Below, piece after piece: positions 52,654-64,000 of a stretch of DNA of 64,000 bases. The position numbers and the translations under genes were made by a program. Location of the stretch: assembly GCF_963678635.1 (NCBI RefSeq), contig NC_087070.1, positions 29,922,048 through 29,986,047 on the forward strand. Direction: 5' to 3'. How positions within the stretch are numbered: position 1 is the first letter of the stretch; each line of letters starts with the position of its first letter. This DNA comes from Symsagittifera roscoffensis. Taxonomy: Eukaryota > Xenacoelomorpha > Acoela > Convolutidae. The notes under the pieces were generated by a model. The model did not search any database, was not told where the DNA came from, and saw only the letters and a list, made by a program, of their open reading frames with translations.

Positions 52654-55600
52654 GTCTTTGAATTTTTTAGGAATGTCTTCTGGTTATGTTCACTGTTTTT
52701 TGGCGAATCTTATGATTGATTACTAGAGTCAAATTGATTTTCTAATGCTTTCCTCTTCTCGGATGAATACTGGGTTTTTTTAATTTAAATGAAACAGTCA
52801 GTGTCTGAAAATACTAATTCTTCAAAATTGAAGCTGATGTCTGTCGTATTCCAGACATATCAGACAGTGATGTCTGTCTGATGTAGGTCGTATTCCAGCT
52901 GATTGAGCTTGGGTTGAATGTTAAAAAAGCAACCTCTTCATCCTTTAATTTAGAATACTCAAAAGACCTTCAACAGAAGTTTTGCAAAAAAAAAACTTTT
53001 TTTTTTAATGCGAACGGTGCTGAGTTTCTTCTGATTTCGTTTTGACTCCATCGTTTTACCAAACGCAGAGTTAGGAAGGAGTTTATAGAGTTTCTTGTCA
53101 CTTAATTTTTGCTGTCTTTCTCACCTGGTTAATTAAATCAACGAGTGGAGCCATCTATTCAGCTTAACGAAACTGTAACATTCACTGAAGTTGAGAGAAT
53201 TATTACAACTTAAAATACATAGAAATGAAGATTCAGATAAGTTAGAAGAGTCAGATAGAACGTGTAAACCGTGGAAATCTTTCGCCAAACTTGTGATAAC
53301 CAGTTTTCAAGCACTACCTCTTCGGAGATGTCTGGTTGGTGACCATAGTCCGAGCATAGAGGATACTAACATCGATGTTAGTAATGTACGATGCCTCTTC
53401 TTTCCTATCCTAGTCTTCTAAGTACGGGTTACTTGCTTTGCAGGACTTTTTTTGCATATATTGTACAAATTTAATGTGTATCAAAATCTTCATAGACTCA
53501 GAATGAGCAGTGAAAAAATGAGTGTCTACCCTATTGTAAACTATCAAGAACGTCACCAGCTAGATTGCATGAATTGTAGTATTTTGTGCTGTGAACTCTG
53601 TACGTAGTATAACAAATCGCTCGAAATTCTTCAAAAACCGAGGCTTGTAGTAAAACATCTGTAGCAAGATACAAATCAATATAGTCAGCTATCGAAGAAC
53701 AATGGTCTTCGCTAAAAACCTCTTGGCATGACTATACTCGATTCCGTTGACACTGACCACCCAGTCGTAGAGACTGTTTTTTCCACAGTGGTCATGTCGG
53801 CAACCGTGATTCAGTAAATTTATCATAAGTTCTTTTTTTTCCGATGAAAATCCTTTTTATGAAATTTTTATGCAATAGTTTGAACTTATCAACCGGTAAA
53901 CTTTGAACAGCTTTCGACAATGACGATAAACTAAACTTGTAGGAGACTAAAAACCGTAGATTTTACTAAGTTTAGGTTTTTCTACTTTCATCAGAGCTAG
54001 ATATTACAGAGAGATTGATCGGGTTGCTTTTGCCTACTTCTCGTATGATGCAGTGAAGATGAGACCATGTTTGCATAGTGACAGTGATCCGTTACATTTT
54101 CTTCAGCCTCCTCAAATGTCTGCATGAAAATCCAAAATTCGTTACACTTTTTTTTCTTGTATGTTGATGCCCGGTGTAAAAATAGGGTTCTCCTTCTTTC
54201 GGTATTGGTTTCAATGCTCTAAGTTTCTAGATTGTCGGTCATTTTTTGAATACAACCAGGTCCTCGATGTTGCTCAAACTTGACTACTCCTGTTTTTCCG
54301 AAACTGAAATTACAAGATCGATATACCGAGTTTTCATGGTTCTCAATTATTTTTGGGCAAAATGTTTTTGAGTCTGGCATCAGCAACAGCAAAAAAAATC
54401 AAAATATTCCAATTCACCGAAAAACTTTGATTAGGACCTTCTTTATTCTTTCAAATCATTCAAAGTCAGGAAAACACAAGAACATCTCAAACTCTAATGG
54501 ATTTTGAAACTAGTCGTGTTGCTCATCTTCTCTCTGACAGCATCGTTAGCTCCTTCTACCACTGCTGTTCAAAAATAACATCATCCTTTCTTTCTTCTCC
54601 TTTTTGTTGATTATTACTAATGATTCTGGCAGTATTAAAAACAATTCTTTTTTAATCTTCTTGTTAATGGGCACTTTTTGTCTTTTGGGTTATCCTTTGA
54701 TATTTGTGTGTATCAAAAGTTGTATGTTTAGGAAGAAAACAGGACCCTATTTTAGTTGATAGACTGCAATAAGGCAAAAGAGGAAGCAATTAATGCTCCT
54801 TGATGGCCAGCTTGAAAAACTTTTCAACAAACCAACCCTTAACGTGCGAAGAGAAGCAGTTGATTTTATTGAACTCCTAATCAATCACTTCAGTGTATTT
54901 TCTTTTTTCCAAGCCACCGTTGTCCCATCGCACCATTTTAAGAGTCAGATACAACATGATCTGCCCAACTTTTGTTTCATCATGTAACGTGTTTCATTGG
55001 GCTCAATTCATCTGGGATTTGTCCTTTGACTGATTCGTCTTAAGTGTAACGCAATTTCATTTCAACTATGACTTGATTCTGCCGCATCATGAATTGTAGC
55101 AGACCAATTTCCTTATCCTTGATATTGATTTAAAAATTTATAATTTTTCCAATAGAAACTATCGAGTTGGTTTCAAGTTTGGTTGATTTCGCGCATTTTG
55201 CTGCCGATCATGCTGTTTGTTGAAGAAAAAGCAATAGCTATCGAAGATTTTGTAGTCGATGAATCGTCTTCCTGGTACTTTGGGACTTCTCAAAGCACAA
55301 GAACCTTGTTTTACTGTAGAGGGTGTTTGTTTGCTGATTGACCATGTCAGCTTCAAGACGCTGAATGGTTCCAGTAACTGAAAATAAATCTTCTAAGCAG
55401 TCATCGCATTTGACAATCGCTTGATTTATCGAAGCTTGAAATTAAAAAATATTCCTCGTATGACTTCTTGAACATTATCAGAGCCTAAAACCTCATTTCC
55501 CATTGGTTTAAACTGCAGGTGAAGAAAACATTGTATTTCTGACATTTCGTAAAATTGGAAAACTTCACCTGTAGAGTTTCAACAGGTTGTAATTAACCTG

Positions 55601-56063
55601 CAGAAATGTTTAAATTGAAGATTATTTTCAATCTGTTGATGTCAAAAAGGCAAAACAAAAACAATTTCAAAGTGCCGGTGTTGATTTTCGATTGAAAGCT
55701 AACTACAACCGTGGGCTTTTTTCGGTTTTTGTATTCACTATTTTTGGAAACTTTTACCATAACGAGATTTTGAGTTTTTAAGTTCCTTTATGTAAGATCT
55801 CTGTCAAGTCTCGCTTGAGTTTCGGGTTTACAGTAACCAATAACTCCTCTAGGTTGTTGCAGGCGCAAGAAGAAATTCCAACACCATCAACATCTAAAAT
55901 GGTAGGAAAACGTGGCAGGGTCTAATGCAAGTACTTTTAAACTGATTTCAATTTTCGAATTTTGTATGCGTGTATCATCTAGGTATACGGATGTATTTAT
56001 ATGCGTGTTTCTGCGTATATGAGTAGAATCATCCTTCAAAAAGAAAATCAGTACTCTGTTGGA
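52654..56063. other. 3.4 kb without a recognisable gene
   Basis: Only short ORFs (under 80 codons) on both strands, none with a motif. It may contain decayed elements or intron sequence of an unseen gene. Confidence 0.5.
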
Positions 56064-56134
56064 CTTTCCATATCAAGTCTTTCAAAATGGTGTCTAATGG
56101 CCATTTAATTAAGCTGGCAATAGCTAACCCGGCA
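56064..56134 (+). repeat. Third, diverged copy of the inverted-repeat arm
   Basis: CCATATCAAGTCTTTCAAAA, ATGGCCATTT and GGCAATAGCTAACCCGGC align with 31241-31315 in the same orientation. The GC-rich end (GCTCGTCGCTACGC) is absent. It lies about 590 bases beyond the 3' end of the orphan-gene copy, in the same arrangement as the right arm relative to 33058-33702. Confidence 0.75.
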
Positions 56135-56724
56135 TAGCTGGACTCTTCAATCCTTGTGATTCAAGTTCGATTATCTTAAAAAACTTTTTGTCTTTAAATC
56201 CAATGAAAACTTCTTCAACAAAATTTCATGTGTTTCCTGAGAAAAATTAGAACCCAAGTACAATTTTTAAAAAATCATCTTTTTAATTTTATAAACTATT
56301 TCCACCGAAAATTGTTGATCGGGATATTTGATTATAGGCAACATAAAATATTTAATAGTGACTTAAAACAATCCACCGTACCTTGCTCCAAAACAAGACG
56401 TCAACTTCTATGTTGAGCTATTTTAAACATTTAAATGAGAAAATAAAAAAAAAAATTTCTCCTTCTTATCATATCAAAACTTTTACATTTGGAAAAATCA
56501 AGCTTTGCCAGAAAGTATCTTATCATTGGTTTCAATGGTATTTTGCTTCAAAACACTTTTTTTTCTCCATTTTTTCTTAGTTTCTTTTTTCATTTTTGAT
56601 TAAAAAATAACATAGCAGGTTTTAATTTAAAGAAACAGAATTAACTTTTAAGAAAAATTAACCCAAAGTTTGAACTAATCAAAAAAATAAGGAAAAAATA
56701 ATTTGAGTGTTTCTAATTTGCAGT

Positions 56725-57068
56725 TTGCGTTTTTTCGGCCTATAGCAAGCATTATTTGGTGGGTTCTCGGGTTTTTGTTTTGGTGCATTGGGATTCTGAC
56801 TACTGAAAGAAAAAGACTGCTGCTGCTGCTGAGTTTTTCAAAAGATACCCAATTTGTTGGGTTTTTGGGGTCTACTGGTCCTCGAGTTTTTTCGTTGAGT
56901 CCGGGTTACTTCAAAGGATTCACCACTATGACAGTAGCTTTTTTGCTCTGCGTAGTCTCTAAAGTTCACCTCCTGGTTTTCGTAGAAGGGAGACTGAAAA
57001 TTGTATTTCAACAGTTTCAACACGCGATCGTTATTGGCAAGTAGTGTCACGAAACTCAGTGAGCTCAT
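56725..57068 (-). pseudogene. Decayed second copy of the 33.1-kb orphan gene
   Basis: The minus frame 57068-56838 contains SPFYENQEVNFRDYAEQKSY and a GESFEV segment parallel to the SPESFVRG part of the intact gene. About 100 bases further, in another frame, NNACYRPKKRKLQIRN matches the C-terminus of the intact gene (NAACYAPKKRKLQFRGF). The N-terminal half is not recognisable. The frame change makes it a pseudogene, but conservation of these blocks and not of the linkers indicates past selection on the protein. Confidence 0.7.
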
Positions 57069-57099
57069 GCGAAGGATAGCAATCGGTCAGAAAATAAGA

Positions 57100-57628
57100 G
57101 ATGGGTCAAAAGGATGGGTGTGAGATGGGTCAATAGGGCTTAGCAGAATTTGGGTCACATCAATTAGTTTTTTCTTCAACTTGTTTAACTCGCTGCGTCT
57201 TGAACTCCAGGTGATCATTTTTGTACACGCTGATTTTGAAGGGCAGAGAAAAAGTTATTAATTTTAGAGTGAGTTTCTATTTTTGATTAAGTTGATGGTA
57301 GTCTAAAGCTTAGAAAAAAACTGCAGGCTTCGATGATCTTCTTTTCGAAGAAGCCACATGGCGTTTTTGATATCTGTTTTTTTTTAAGAAACGGTTAAAA
57401 CTCAAAGTGTCAACAGGCATGCAACAAGCAGAGTAAATTAGTTAAAATACATGACATCATAAGGACATGCCAACCAGAAATGACACGTGTAACTCAGACT
57501 CGTGATATTATAACAGGAAAATTGAAGAAATGTCTCTACTGAAATTTAGATCTAGGAAAAATACAAATCAGCCGACTCATGCTATTCGCTAGCCGACTCC
57601 CCGAGTCGAGATTTTTCACCTAATTTGA
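57100..57628. other. No gene recognised
   Basis: It lies between the orphan pseudogene and the repeat array; no supported feature. Confidence 0.4.
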
Positions 57629-57811
57629 AGCAAGATTTGAGCGGTTTGAGCGGTTTTTTTAGACAATTACGCTCAAAATCTTGCTTCAAAACGAGCGGTT
57701 TGAGCGGTTTTTGAACGGTTTATCTAAAAAAAAACACTCAAAAACCGCGCAAGATTTGAACGGTTTCGAGCGGTTTATCTAAAAAAACCGCTCAAAAACC
57801 GCGCAAGATTT
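57629..57811. repeat. GAGCGGTTTTT repeat array, first block
   Basis: Units built on GCAAGATTTGAGCGGTTT and its complement (AAACCGCTCAAAAACCGC) are repeated and inverted, so the block can fold on itself. TTTATCTAAAAAAA spacers occur twice. The same word family returns at 58373-58590. Confidence 0.8.
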
Positions 57812-57823
57812 AATAATAAAATG

Positions 57824-57896
57824 TCGACGACAGAGGGATTCGAACCCCCAATCTTCTGATTCGAAGTCAGACGCCTTATCCGTTAGGCCATGCTGC
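57824..57896 (-). tRNA. tRNA-Arg (anticodon UCG)
   Basis: The 73-base cloverleaf on the minus strand has D arm TGGCCTAACGGATAAGGC, anticodon stem TCTGA/TCAGA with loop CTTCGAA (anticodon TCG, reading CGA), and T arm GGGGG-TTCGAAT-CCCTC. A box (TGGCCTAACGG) and B box (GGTTCGAATCC) are good. The acceptor stem has one A-C mismatch and two G-U pairs. TTTT follows within seven bases of the 3' end, a pol III terminator. No intron. Confidence 0.85.
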
Positions 57897-58225
57897 CCTG
57901 AAAGAGTTGACTAACATCTGAAATATAGACTAACATTCTGAGGCGCAAAACATTTGATAGTAATAGATTACTGTTGTAAGCATTTCGCGATTTGGTCTAG
58001 ATTTAATCGTGCACCTTTTTCAAACTTGCATCGTTGCTATGAACTTGCAGCATTGACAGGTCCAGAGTTCCATTCCCGGACGGAGAAAAATATTTTTGAA
58101 GGGCTTGCTTTAGCAATTTATCTCAGTTAGCTGAAAATAATTGAGTTCGAATAAGCGAAACAACAAATGAACTAATGTGCAGTGAAGTGAACCAGTAATG
58201 ACTGTTGATATTAACATAGATAGAT

Positions 58226-58352
58226 GTACGTTGAGGGGGGGGGTACGTTGAGGGGGGTACGTTGGGGGGGTACGTTGGTGGGGGGGTTTGTTGGATGTTG
58301 GATACGTTGAGGGGGTACGTTGGGGGGGGGGGGGGTAAGTTGGGGCGGGGGG
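58226..58352. repeat. G-rich minisatellite (GTACGTTG plus G-run)
   Basis: The unit GTACGTTG(A)GGGGGG is repeated with G-runs of 6 to about 14, giving a strand able to form G-quadruplexes. The complementary frame reads as Pro/Thr repeats and is not a gene. Run lengths may be unreliable in the assembly. Confidence 0.8.
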
Positions 58353-58372
58353 AGTCTGGGACCTCGACCCGG

Positions 58373-58590
58373 GAAGACCGCTCAAAAACCGCTCAAATCT
58401 TGCTTGAAAAAACGTTCAAAAATCACCGCAAGAAATGAGCGGTTTTTGAGCGGTTTTTTAAGCAAGATTTGAGCGGTTTTTCCAAAAAAAACCACCCAAA
58501 CCGCCCAAACCGCTCAAACCGCTCAAATCCTGCTGGAAAACCGCTCAAACCGCTCAAATCTTGAGCGGTTTTTGAGCGGGATCTCGACCC
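58373..58590. repeat. GAGCGGTTTTT repeat array, second block
   Basis: Dense direct and inverted copies of CCGCTCAAACCGCTCAAATC, enclosed by CTCGACCCGGG on both sides (about 58364 and 58582). It resembles 57629-57811. Confidence 0.8.
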
Positions 58591-58828
58591 GGGTAGAAAT
58601 CTCAAAGTGATTTCTACAGTACCGGTACGTACATGACTCGCAAACTGATCCCAAGGTAGTTGTTCACGATGCCGATAGATCTAAGAGGGTAAGAAGAAGT
58701 TTCAGTGCAAACCGGTGAACAAAATCCGGTGAGGCCAGCGTATGTACGTACTATAGGGTTATATTATTGTATGCTTGCTTATATTATGTAACGTCCCATG
58801 ACCGTAAAGATCAACTTTATAGTGATAT

Positions 58829-59754
58829 TTGAGTGGCCCTACAGCCAGTGGCTGGCGTAACCGTATTGAGTTACAGTTGATTCTGTTACGTTATGCATCT
58901 CTACTGAAGTCTATGAAATACTGCTCAGGCATACTTGCACATGGCGCAGTCAAATACGGAAACGGCTTACTGCAGTTTGAACGTCTTCTGGGCCGGCCCA
59001 TCACAGGAACCGTCGGTCTCGTGGGAGGAATGGAGTCAAAGCTTCCAACTGATAAGCATCGCAATTGAAGAGATTGATATCGATGATTTGTTACGAAATA
59101 ATTGATTGCCCAAAAAACATTATCCGACACTAGAAGAGGCGCGGGGAGACGCGGAAAAACGGTTGAAATCAAAATTGTTTCTGTGCTTGGGGAAACAGGG
59201 ACAGAGATATTTCGGTTAGAAACATCCGTTTGGTTAAACTGTCGGTATGAACTGCATCGAATTGTGAAAACTTTCGACTGATACGTTTCAGAAAAAACCA
59301 AATCTTACAAACAAAAGATTCATATTCTGTGGTCGGAAACAACTTGATAACGAGGGTATGGAGCAGTTCATTGGGGATTCACCCGCAGCTGTGATTTCGG
59401 GGATTGAGAAGCATCAACTTTTCGTGACGTTTTCATATTTGATATGAAAAATGAAGATGTCAAGAAACAGTTATCTACGGAAACAATGAGCCCGTGGGAG
59501 GCACTTACTTTTGCCGTTGTTCGAGAGGGAGGCAAACTCAAGTACAAGAGGGTCAGAGGAGGAATACCAAGATTCGGGACAAACAAATTTAACGGTAATC
59601 GCTCAAACAATCTAGGGCCAAGTAACGCAGGCTAAGGGGGAAGTTATGTCAAACGCAAACCAGTCATCGGGGTTTATAATGAAGTGCTAGACAAGCGCCA
59701 CAATTGAGGAATTATGTTATAACTTAATCATAGGGATTATTGCACGGTAAAGAA
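58829..59754 (+). pseudogene. Gag remnant of a plus-strand gypsy element
   Basis: Degraded frames precede a zinc knuckle. The most coherent piece is 59444-59635 with a GGKLKYKRVRGGIPRFGTNK basic stretch such as precedes the nucleocapsid. The assignment rests on the pol remnants that follow in order. Confidence 0.35.
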
Positions 59755-59950
59755 CATCTTCTGCCATAATTGCAGTTGTCGAGGGCATTTCGCGAGGTAT
59801 TGCAAGAGATGGTCGAATAATCAAGTTGATGGGTCATATGAATTTACGTCATTCGAGACAAATGTTATTACCAAGTTAGAAGAACAGGACGACGAATAAA
59901 ATGGTGTTTTTCTTTTCAAGACCATTTCGGACACGGGGGCACGGAGAATA
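59755..59950 (+). pseudogene. Zinc knuckle and protease remnant (plus-strand gypsy)
   Basis: 59762-59803 encodes CHNCSCRGHFARYC, a complete CCHC knuckle. Around 59921-59945 the text TISDTGARR resembles the protease DTGA site with one change. Stops separate them. Confidence 0.6.
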
Positions 59951-60449
59951 TGAAATTGATTCATATCGTTTTGGACCAAAGCCCTTGGCGCACATACTTC
60001 CAGTTCGATTGTGCCAGTCCAGTATTGTTTATCTCACAGACGAAACTACATGAGCTGAAAATTTGGGATCGAGTTCTTGTTGTTAAATGGGTGCCGTAAG
60101 AGATAAAGAATATATTCTATAGTGCGATAGATTGCGTAATTTGAATTTTTGGGGGAATCTTTGTGGACATCGAATCGGAAAATTTGGTGGCTAAGAAAGC
60201 CGAAATTTATATCATGTAGGGAGGCCAAATAGATATCATCGGGAAAAATATTCAGCCTGCCCTAAGCATTCAAGTTCGGCAAAATAAAGTCCGCCCACCT
60301 CAGGTTAAAGGGAAAAGAATGCCAATACATCATTTGTTAAAAGTGGCAGAAAACATCCAGGGGTTACTTCGAGATGAGCATTTTGTAAAAGTAGGCAAGT
60401 AAACGAAGATTGTTTTTGACCTACTAACGGTTTTGACGCAAAATCAGAT

Positions 60450-60945
60450 GGTTCGGTCAGATTGGCTTTGTAATCCCTGTTAAATTATTAGCAGATATAC
60501 TGCATTCAGTACCAGATGCCGACCATGAACGAACTTGTTGATAAAATAGCATTATCCATCAGTGGTAAGACTTTAGACCCATTATGTTTCTCTAATATAG
60601 ACACAAGATATGCGTAGTCGCAAATGGCATTGAGTAAAAAACCGGTCGGCAAGGCAGTTTCAGTATAGTTGAGGTGATATCACGGGCCCGTACAGATTCA
60701 AGGCCAGATTCTACGTCTTAGGCGATGTGCCGAATGAATTCCAAAGAGTAATAGTTTCTATGGTGGGGAATTTGCCGGGGGTTGATGTGTATTTGGATGA
60801 TACTAGAGCAACTAGAGGGTCGGCGGTGCGCACTTGGCGGGAGGTGAAGAAAATGATGCAGGTTTTGAATGACAATAATGCGGTGGTAAAGTGGAGTAAA
60901 TGCACAGTAAATGCACATCGAATGGTTGAGTTTTAGAAGGTCGAC
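60450..60945 (+). pseudogene. Reverse transcriptase remnant (plus-strand gypsy)
   Basis: Pieces MNELVDKIALSISG and FSNIDTRYA (block A, Asp present) are followed by 60727-60936 with VPNEFQRVIVSMVG and GVDVYLDDT, the catalytic YLDD. Stops and frame changes occur between. It is a different family from the minus-strand copies. Confidence 0.7.
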
Positions 60946-61189
60946 TACCGTTACTGTAGCAATGGACCGAAATTTGGAATGGGAACTAAAAATGAAAATA
61001 CCTGAGAACATTTCGAACATTAGGTCGTTGAATGGTTCAATGAATCAATTCATAAAGTTCATCCCGAACATGGCAGCTACAACCAATTAGACTGGGAAAA
61101 CATACCAGTTTTGAATGGGGGGAAAATGAGGAAGTGGGAATTTGTACAAAATCATCACTTTGATTAGCGGAAAGGAACACTAGTCAAAT

Positions 61190-61730
61190 GTGATGCATCA
61201 AAGAAAGTCCTAGTGGCTGTCCTGGAACAATACCATCCTGACGAATGGAAGCCTTTTTCGTACGCATCTTGGTTTTTAAAAGAAGCGCAGCTCAATTATA
61301 GTCTCAATGAGCTGGAACTGTTAGTGATTGTATGGGCACTGACTCGATACCAAAATTACTTGTTTGGGGCACCGCTCAAAGTAATCACTGATCATAAAGC
61401 GCTAGCGTCTATCGGAAGAGAAATACTCTAAAACAACTCAAACAAGACTAATCCGATGTGTTGACTGTTTACTTCCGCTCGATGATGAAATAGAACATGT
61501 CCCGGGTAAAAATATGGGATTGGTCGACTATAATTTTCGCCATCCTGTAGGGCAGGCCGCAATTGTTTCAGATCTGGATAATACATTTTCCGTTGTACAA
61601 TTTAATGCAATTAATTTGCACTGGCAGCAAAGGAATGCGGCAAAACTAGTTTACTGGCAAATTACTCTATGTACAAAACAAAATCTGAAGGTACTCGTGT
61701 CACCTAATCAGAGTTTGTATTAACAACCAC
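61190..61730 (+). pseudogene. RNase H and tether remnant (plus-strand gypsy)
   Basis: LVKCDASKKVLVAVLEQ, WKPFSYASWFLKEAQLNYSL, NELELLVIVWALTRYQNYLF and VITDHKALASI are the successive RNase H motifs; MGLVDYNFRHPVGQ is the tether before integrase. The two ORFs are offset by a frame change near 61430-61510. Confidence 0.75.
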
Positions 61731-62139
61731 TACTGAACAGAAATTACGATTAATTGCCAATTGATGAATCCGTTGGAGATGGCAGATAATTCAAAGCTTA
61801 CAAACATTGACAACCCGGGGTGGGACACCAGGAAAACCCTTTCAATAACTATTCATGGCACAAACTCTTTGCGACAGCCCACGGCTGACTCTAAGCTCTA
61901 AGGTTATTCCGGTGGAAATGTTTCCATCAAGCTTGTTCGATTGCCGGAGTTCTTTGATTCGGAGTTCATTTCCACTTTGACTGAAGCAGACGAGATTCAA
62001 AAAAGCGTTATCGATACCCTTGTAGAGAAAAACAATACCGCAGTCCGGAATTTTGGCACTTACTTTGGCCATTTTGCCACCCATTTCCATACCACTAATG
62101 GGATCTTGTTCATGGAGGTTCAAATGGTGTTTCCACCGC

Positions 62140-62640
62140 AGTTAAGAGCCCCTATTGTTTGCACCAAACATCGAGGCCACGCGGGCCTCTTCAAGATGCG
62201 GGATGTCGCAAATAGTTACATCTGATGGACGCACATGAAATGTCAGAGTCAGCTAATTGCGGCGAATTGCAAAGAATGCATTGAAACCGGTAAGAACTAA
62301 AAATCTGTAATACCTAGTACCAAGATTGCATCTATGAACTTAATGGAAGAGCCGAATCAAGAAATCGAAAAGAATTTTTTTTGCGGCCATAGCCATCCAA
62401 CAGGAGTGCTAACAAAAACCTAGTGATTTGCGTTGATCGGCTTTTGAAGTTTCATGCGGTTCAAATAACAACGCGTACTACGGAGGCGGCAATAAAAGTC
62501 TTCCTGGAAAACTATATAACTCTTCACGCTATACCGCGGGTAAGTCAGACTGATGAAGGATAAGGATTTGGGGCTAATTCGATTCGTGAACTCTGCAGGC
62601 GACAAAAAATATACATTCATTTTTTTTGCCGGTAGGAATG
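62140..62640 (+). pseudogene. Integrase remnant (plus-strand gypsy)
   Basis: HRGHAGLFKMRDVANSY is the HH part of the zinc-binding domain and NCKECIETGKN the CC part. Broken core text follows (VDRLLKF-like near 62440, and a 62560-62640 segment ending in FAG-like text before the third catalytic block). It is heavily decayed. Confidence 0.55.
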
Positions 62641-62779
62641 CATCGGGTCACAGGTCTTGTCAAACGGTGTGTACGGATTTTTCAGAAATTATTCCTTGCG
62701 TTAAATGAAATCTGATACAATTAAAGAACTACAAAAACCAATCAGCATCAATCAGCACCAATCAGCAAAAAACCAATGT

Positions 62780-62979
62780 ACAGAAAACTGCACATTGTTC
62801 CATCTCAAGTTTTTGGACGAAGAGGAACGTGTGATTGAATGCCAAATCGTATTTGTTTTGCGACCAAAATGTACACCCTTTGAGGTATATTTTGGTTGCA
62901 AAACAAATACGATTTGGCATTCAACCACACGTTCTGCTTCGTCCAAAAATTTGAGATGGAACATTGTGCTGTTTTCTCT
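62780..62979. repeat. Near-perfect hairpin, about 95-bp arms
   Basis: The arms 62780-62875 and 62886-62979 are inverted copies (AAATCGTATTTGTTTTGC facing GCAAAACAAATACGATTT) with a 10-base loop. ORFs on both strands here are mirror images. It interrupts the decayed gypsy integrase region and may be a small fold-back MITE. Confidence 0.85.
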
Positions 62980-63025
62980 AGATAGGAAAAAGAGGATGTT
63001 TCCAGCGAAAGTAAAGCTGGACTAG

Positions 63026-64000
63026 GAACAGACGGATGACGAGACAAGCATGAGAACAATTGATCGCATCGACCATCCGCTAGTTTTGGGATGACGAATC
63101 CGAAGCCTTCTGAGAAAATAACAAGAGCTCTTGTGCTAAAAGCCCCAAAAAAAACTGGGTAGTAATTATTCGACAAACAAGGATCGCTTGAAATCCGAGT
63201 TTTTTTGAACCACTGAATCAACGGTATTTCGAAGATGAATCATAAAATTACCTTGTTTTGCGGGAAAAATTTGCATAAATCTGATATCTCAATAAGATTA
63301 GACCGAAAGGATTAAGTGTGTCGAAGGCAGAGTCAAATAAGGGCCCAACGACGTAAGGCGTAAGGCAGAATTGTTTGATCCGGAAAAATGCTCCGCTTCC
63401 AGCATCAGAGGAATTAGGCGGGCAAAACCCCTAAGACCAAACAGAAGATGCCAGCGGAACCGCAGATAAATCGATAACGATAGATGGCTCGTCGGAGGGA
63501 CTCATTTCTACTGAGAGCCCGGTCGGGAATTTCAGACGTGCAGATTGTACGAACGCCACTGCTATTGAAGTGGGCGGCAGATAATAGTCACCCCGACGAG
63601 ACGAAGAACGAGGTTCAGACGTTGCTGCTGGAAAACAGGTCGTGTAAACAGCGATTGTTCCATAGTCAAGTTACCAGGATGGAAGCACACTCAGGATGGA
63701 GATAATAGTTTTCCTGCTTGTCCTATAGATTTGTCTTCAAGCGAAGAGGGCGGAGACGATACTGAGGAGAAGAAGAACAACGATTCGCAGGAAACGGATG
63801 CCACACTCCACTGAGGGTGAGTTGTCATCACCGATGGCCACGGCACTGGAAATTAAAGATGAAGGAAAGGGAACACCACCACAGATGAGTCTGCGATCAT
63901 CCCAGGAGACTGAGATCACGATGGCTACGACAGTTACGCGCCATAATACAAGGCCACTGAGGGAGAGTCAACAAAGTTTTTGGCGGACAGACTATTTACA
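63026..64000 (+). other. Possible tail of the plus-strand gypsy polyprotein
   Basis: Broken frames with charged, Arg/Glu/Thr-rich text (SSEEGGDDTEEKKN, EITMATTVTRHNTRPLR) resemble the variable end of gypsy pol, but no motif fixes this. GC content is higher than in the rest of the window. No intact gene. Confidence 0.3.

Noticed and set aside
58110..58385. Pro/Thr-rich protein on the minus strand
   Set aside because: It is the translation of the G-rich minisatellite.
57629..58590. CRISPR-like array
   Set aside because: Units are self-complementary and irregular, without constant spacers; the DNA is eukaryotic.

Overview
The window looks like AT-rich genomic DNA from an invertebrate animal, built almost entirely of nested mobile elements. 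The evidence is GT-AG introns, a RING/B-box/coiled-coil gene, a tRNA-Arg, a tRNA-derived SINE head, Ty3/gypsy retrotransposons, MITEs and a Polinton (Maverick/adintovirus-type) element. I cannot name the species from sequence alone.

Region 1 (1-18.95 kb). A gypsy RNase H scrap lies at the left edge. A palindromic MITE (1347-2070, TA target duplication) follows. A second copy of that MITE is split in two by a 16.2-kb gypsy retrotransposon on the minus strand (2431-18583). This retroelement has about 415-bp LTRs, gag, a CCHC knuckle, protease, RT/RNase H, integrase with a GPY/F module, and an extra env-like glycoprotein gene. All its large frames are interrupted.

Region 2 (18.95-22.5 kb). A tRNA-derived SINE head, empty intergenic DNA, and the first two exons of a TRIM-type gene that runs straight into the left terminal repeat of the Polinton.

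Region 3 (22532-40793). An 18.3-kb Polinton with 236-243-bp terminal inverted repeats. On the plus strand it carries small unknown genes, a DEDD-nuclease-like protein, a membrane protein, the FtsK/HerA-type packaging ATPase, a retrovirus-type integrase, minor capsid, a pX-like basic protein, major capsid, adenain-type protease and a spliced protein-primed DNA polymerase B. Capsid, ATPase and protease are open, while integrase, minor capsid and polymerase carry stops or frameshifts. Between protease and polymerase sits a separate 3.7-kb unit bounded by about 119-bp inverted repeats. It carries a PC4-like gene and an unknown gene on the minus strand and an orphan gene on the plus strand. A decayed second copy of the orphan gene plus one repeat arm lies outside the Polinton at 56.06-57.07 kb, so this unit appears to be its own repeat.

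Region 4 (40794-49857). A second copy of the same gypsy family, also minus strand, cut off inside RT by the right Polinton end. Its 5' end is duplicated (two primer-binding sites) and it has a 290-bp tandem duplication.

Region 5 (49.9-64 kb). A hAT-type MITE with an 8-bp target duplication, a 0.94-kb fold-back element, 3.4 kb with nothing recognisable, the orphan-gene copy, a tRNA-Arg(UCG) flanked by GAGCGGTTTTT repeats and a G-rich minisatellite, and a decayed plus-strand gypsy element of a different family (about 59-64 kb) containing a near-perfect hairpin.
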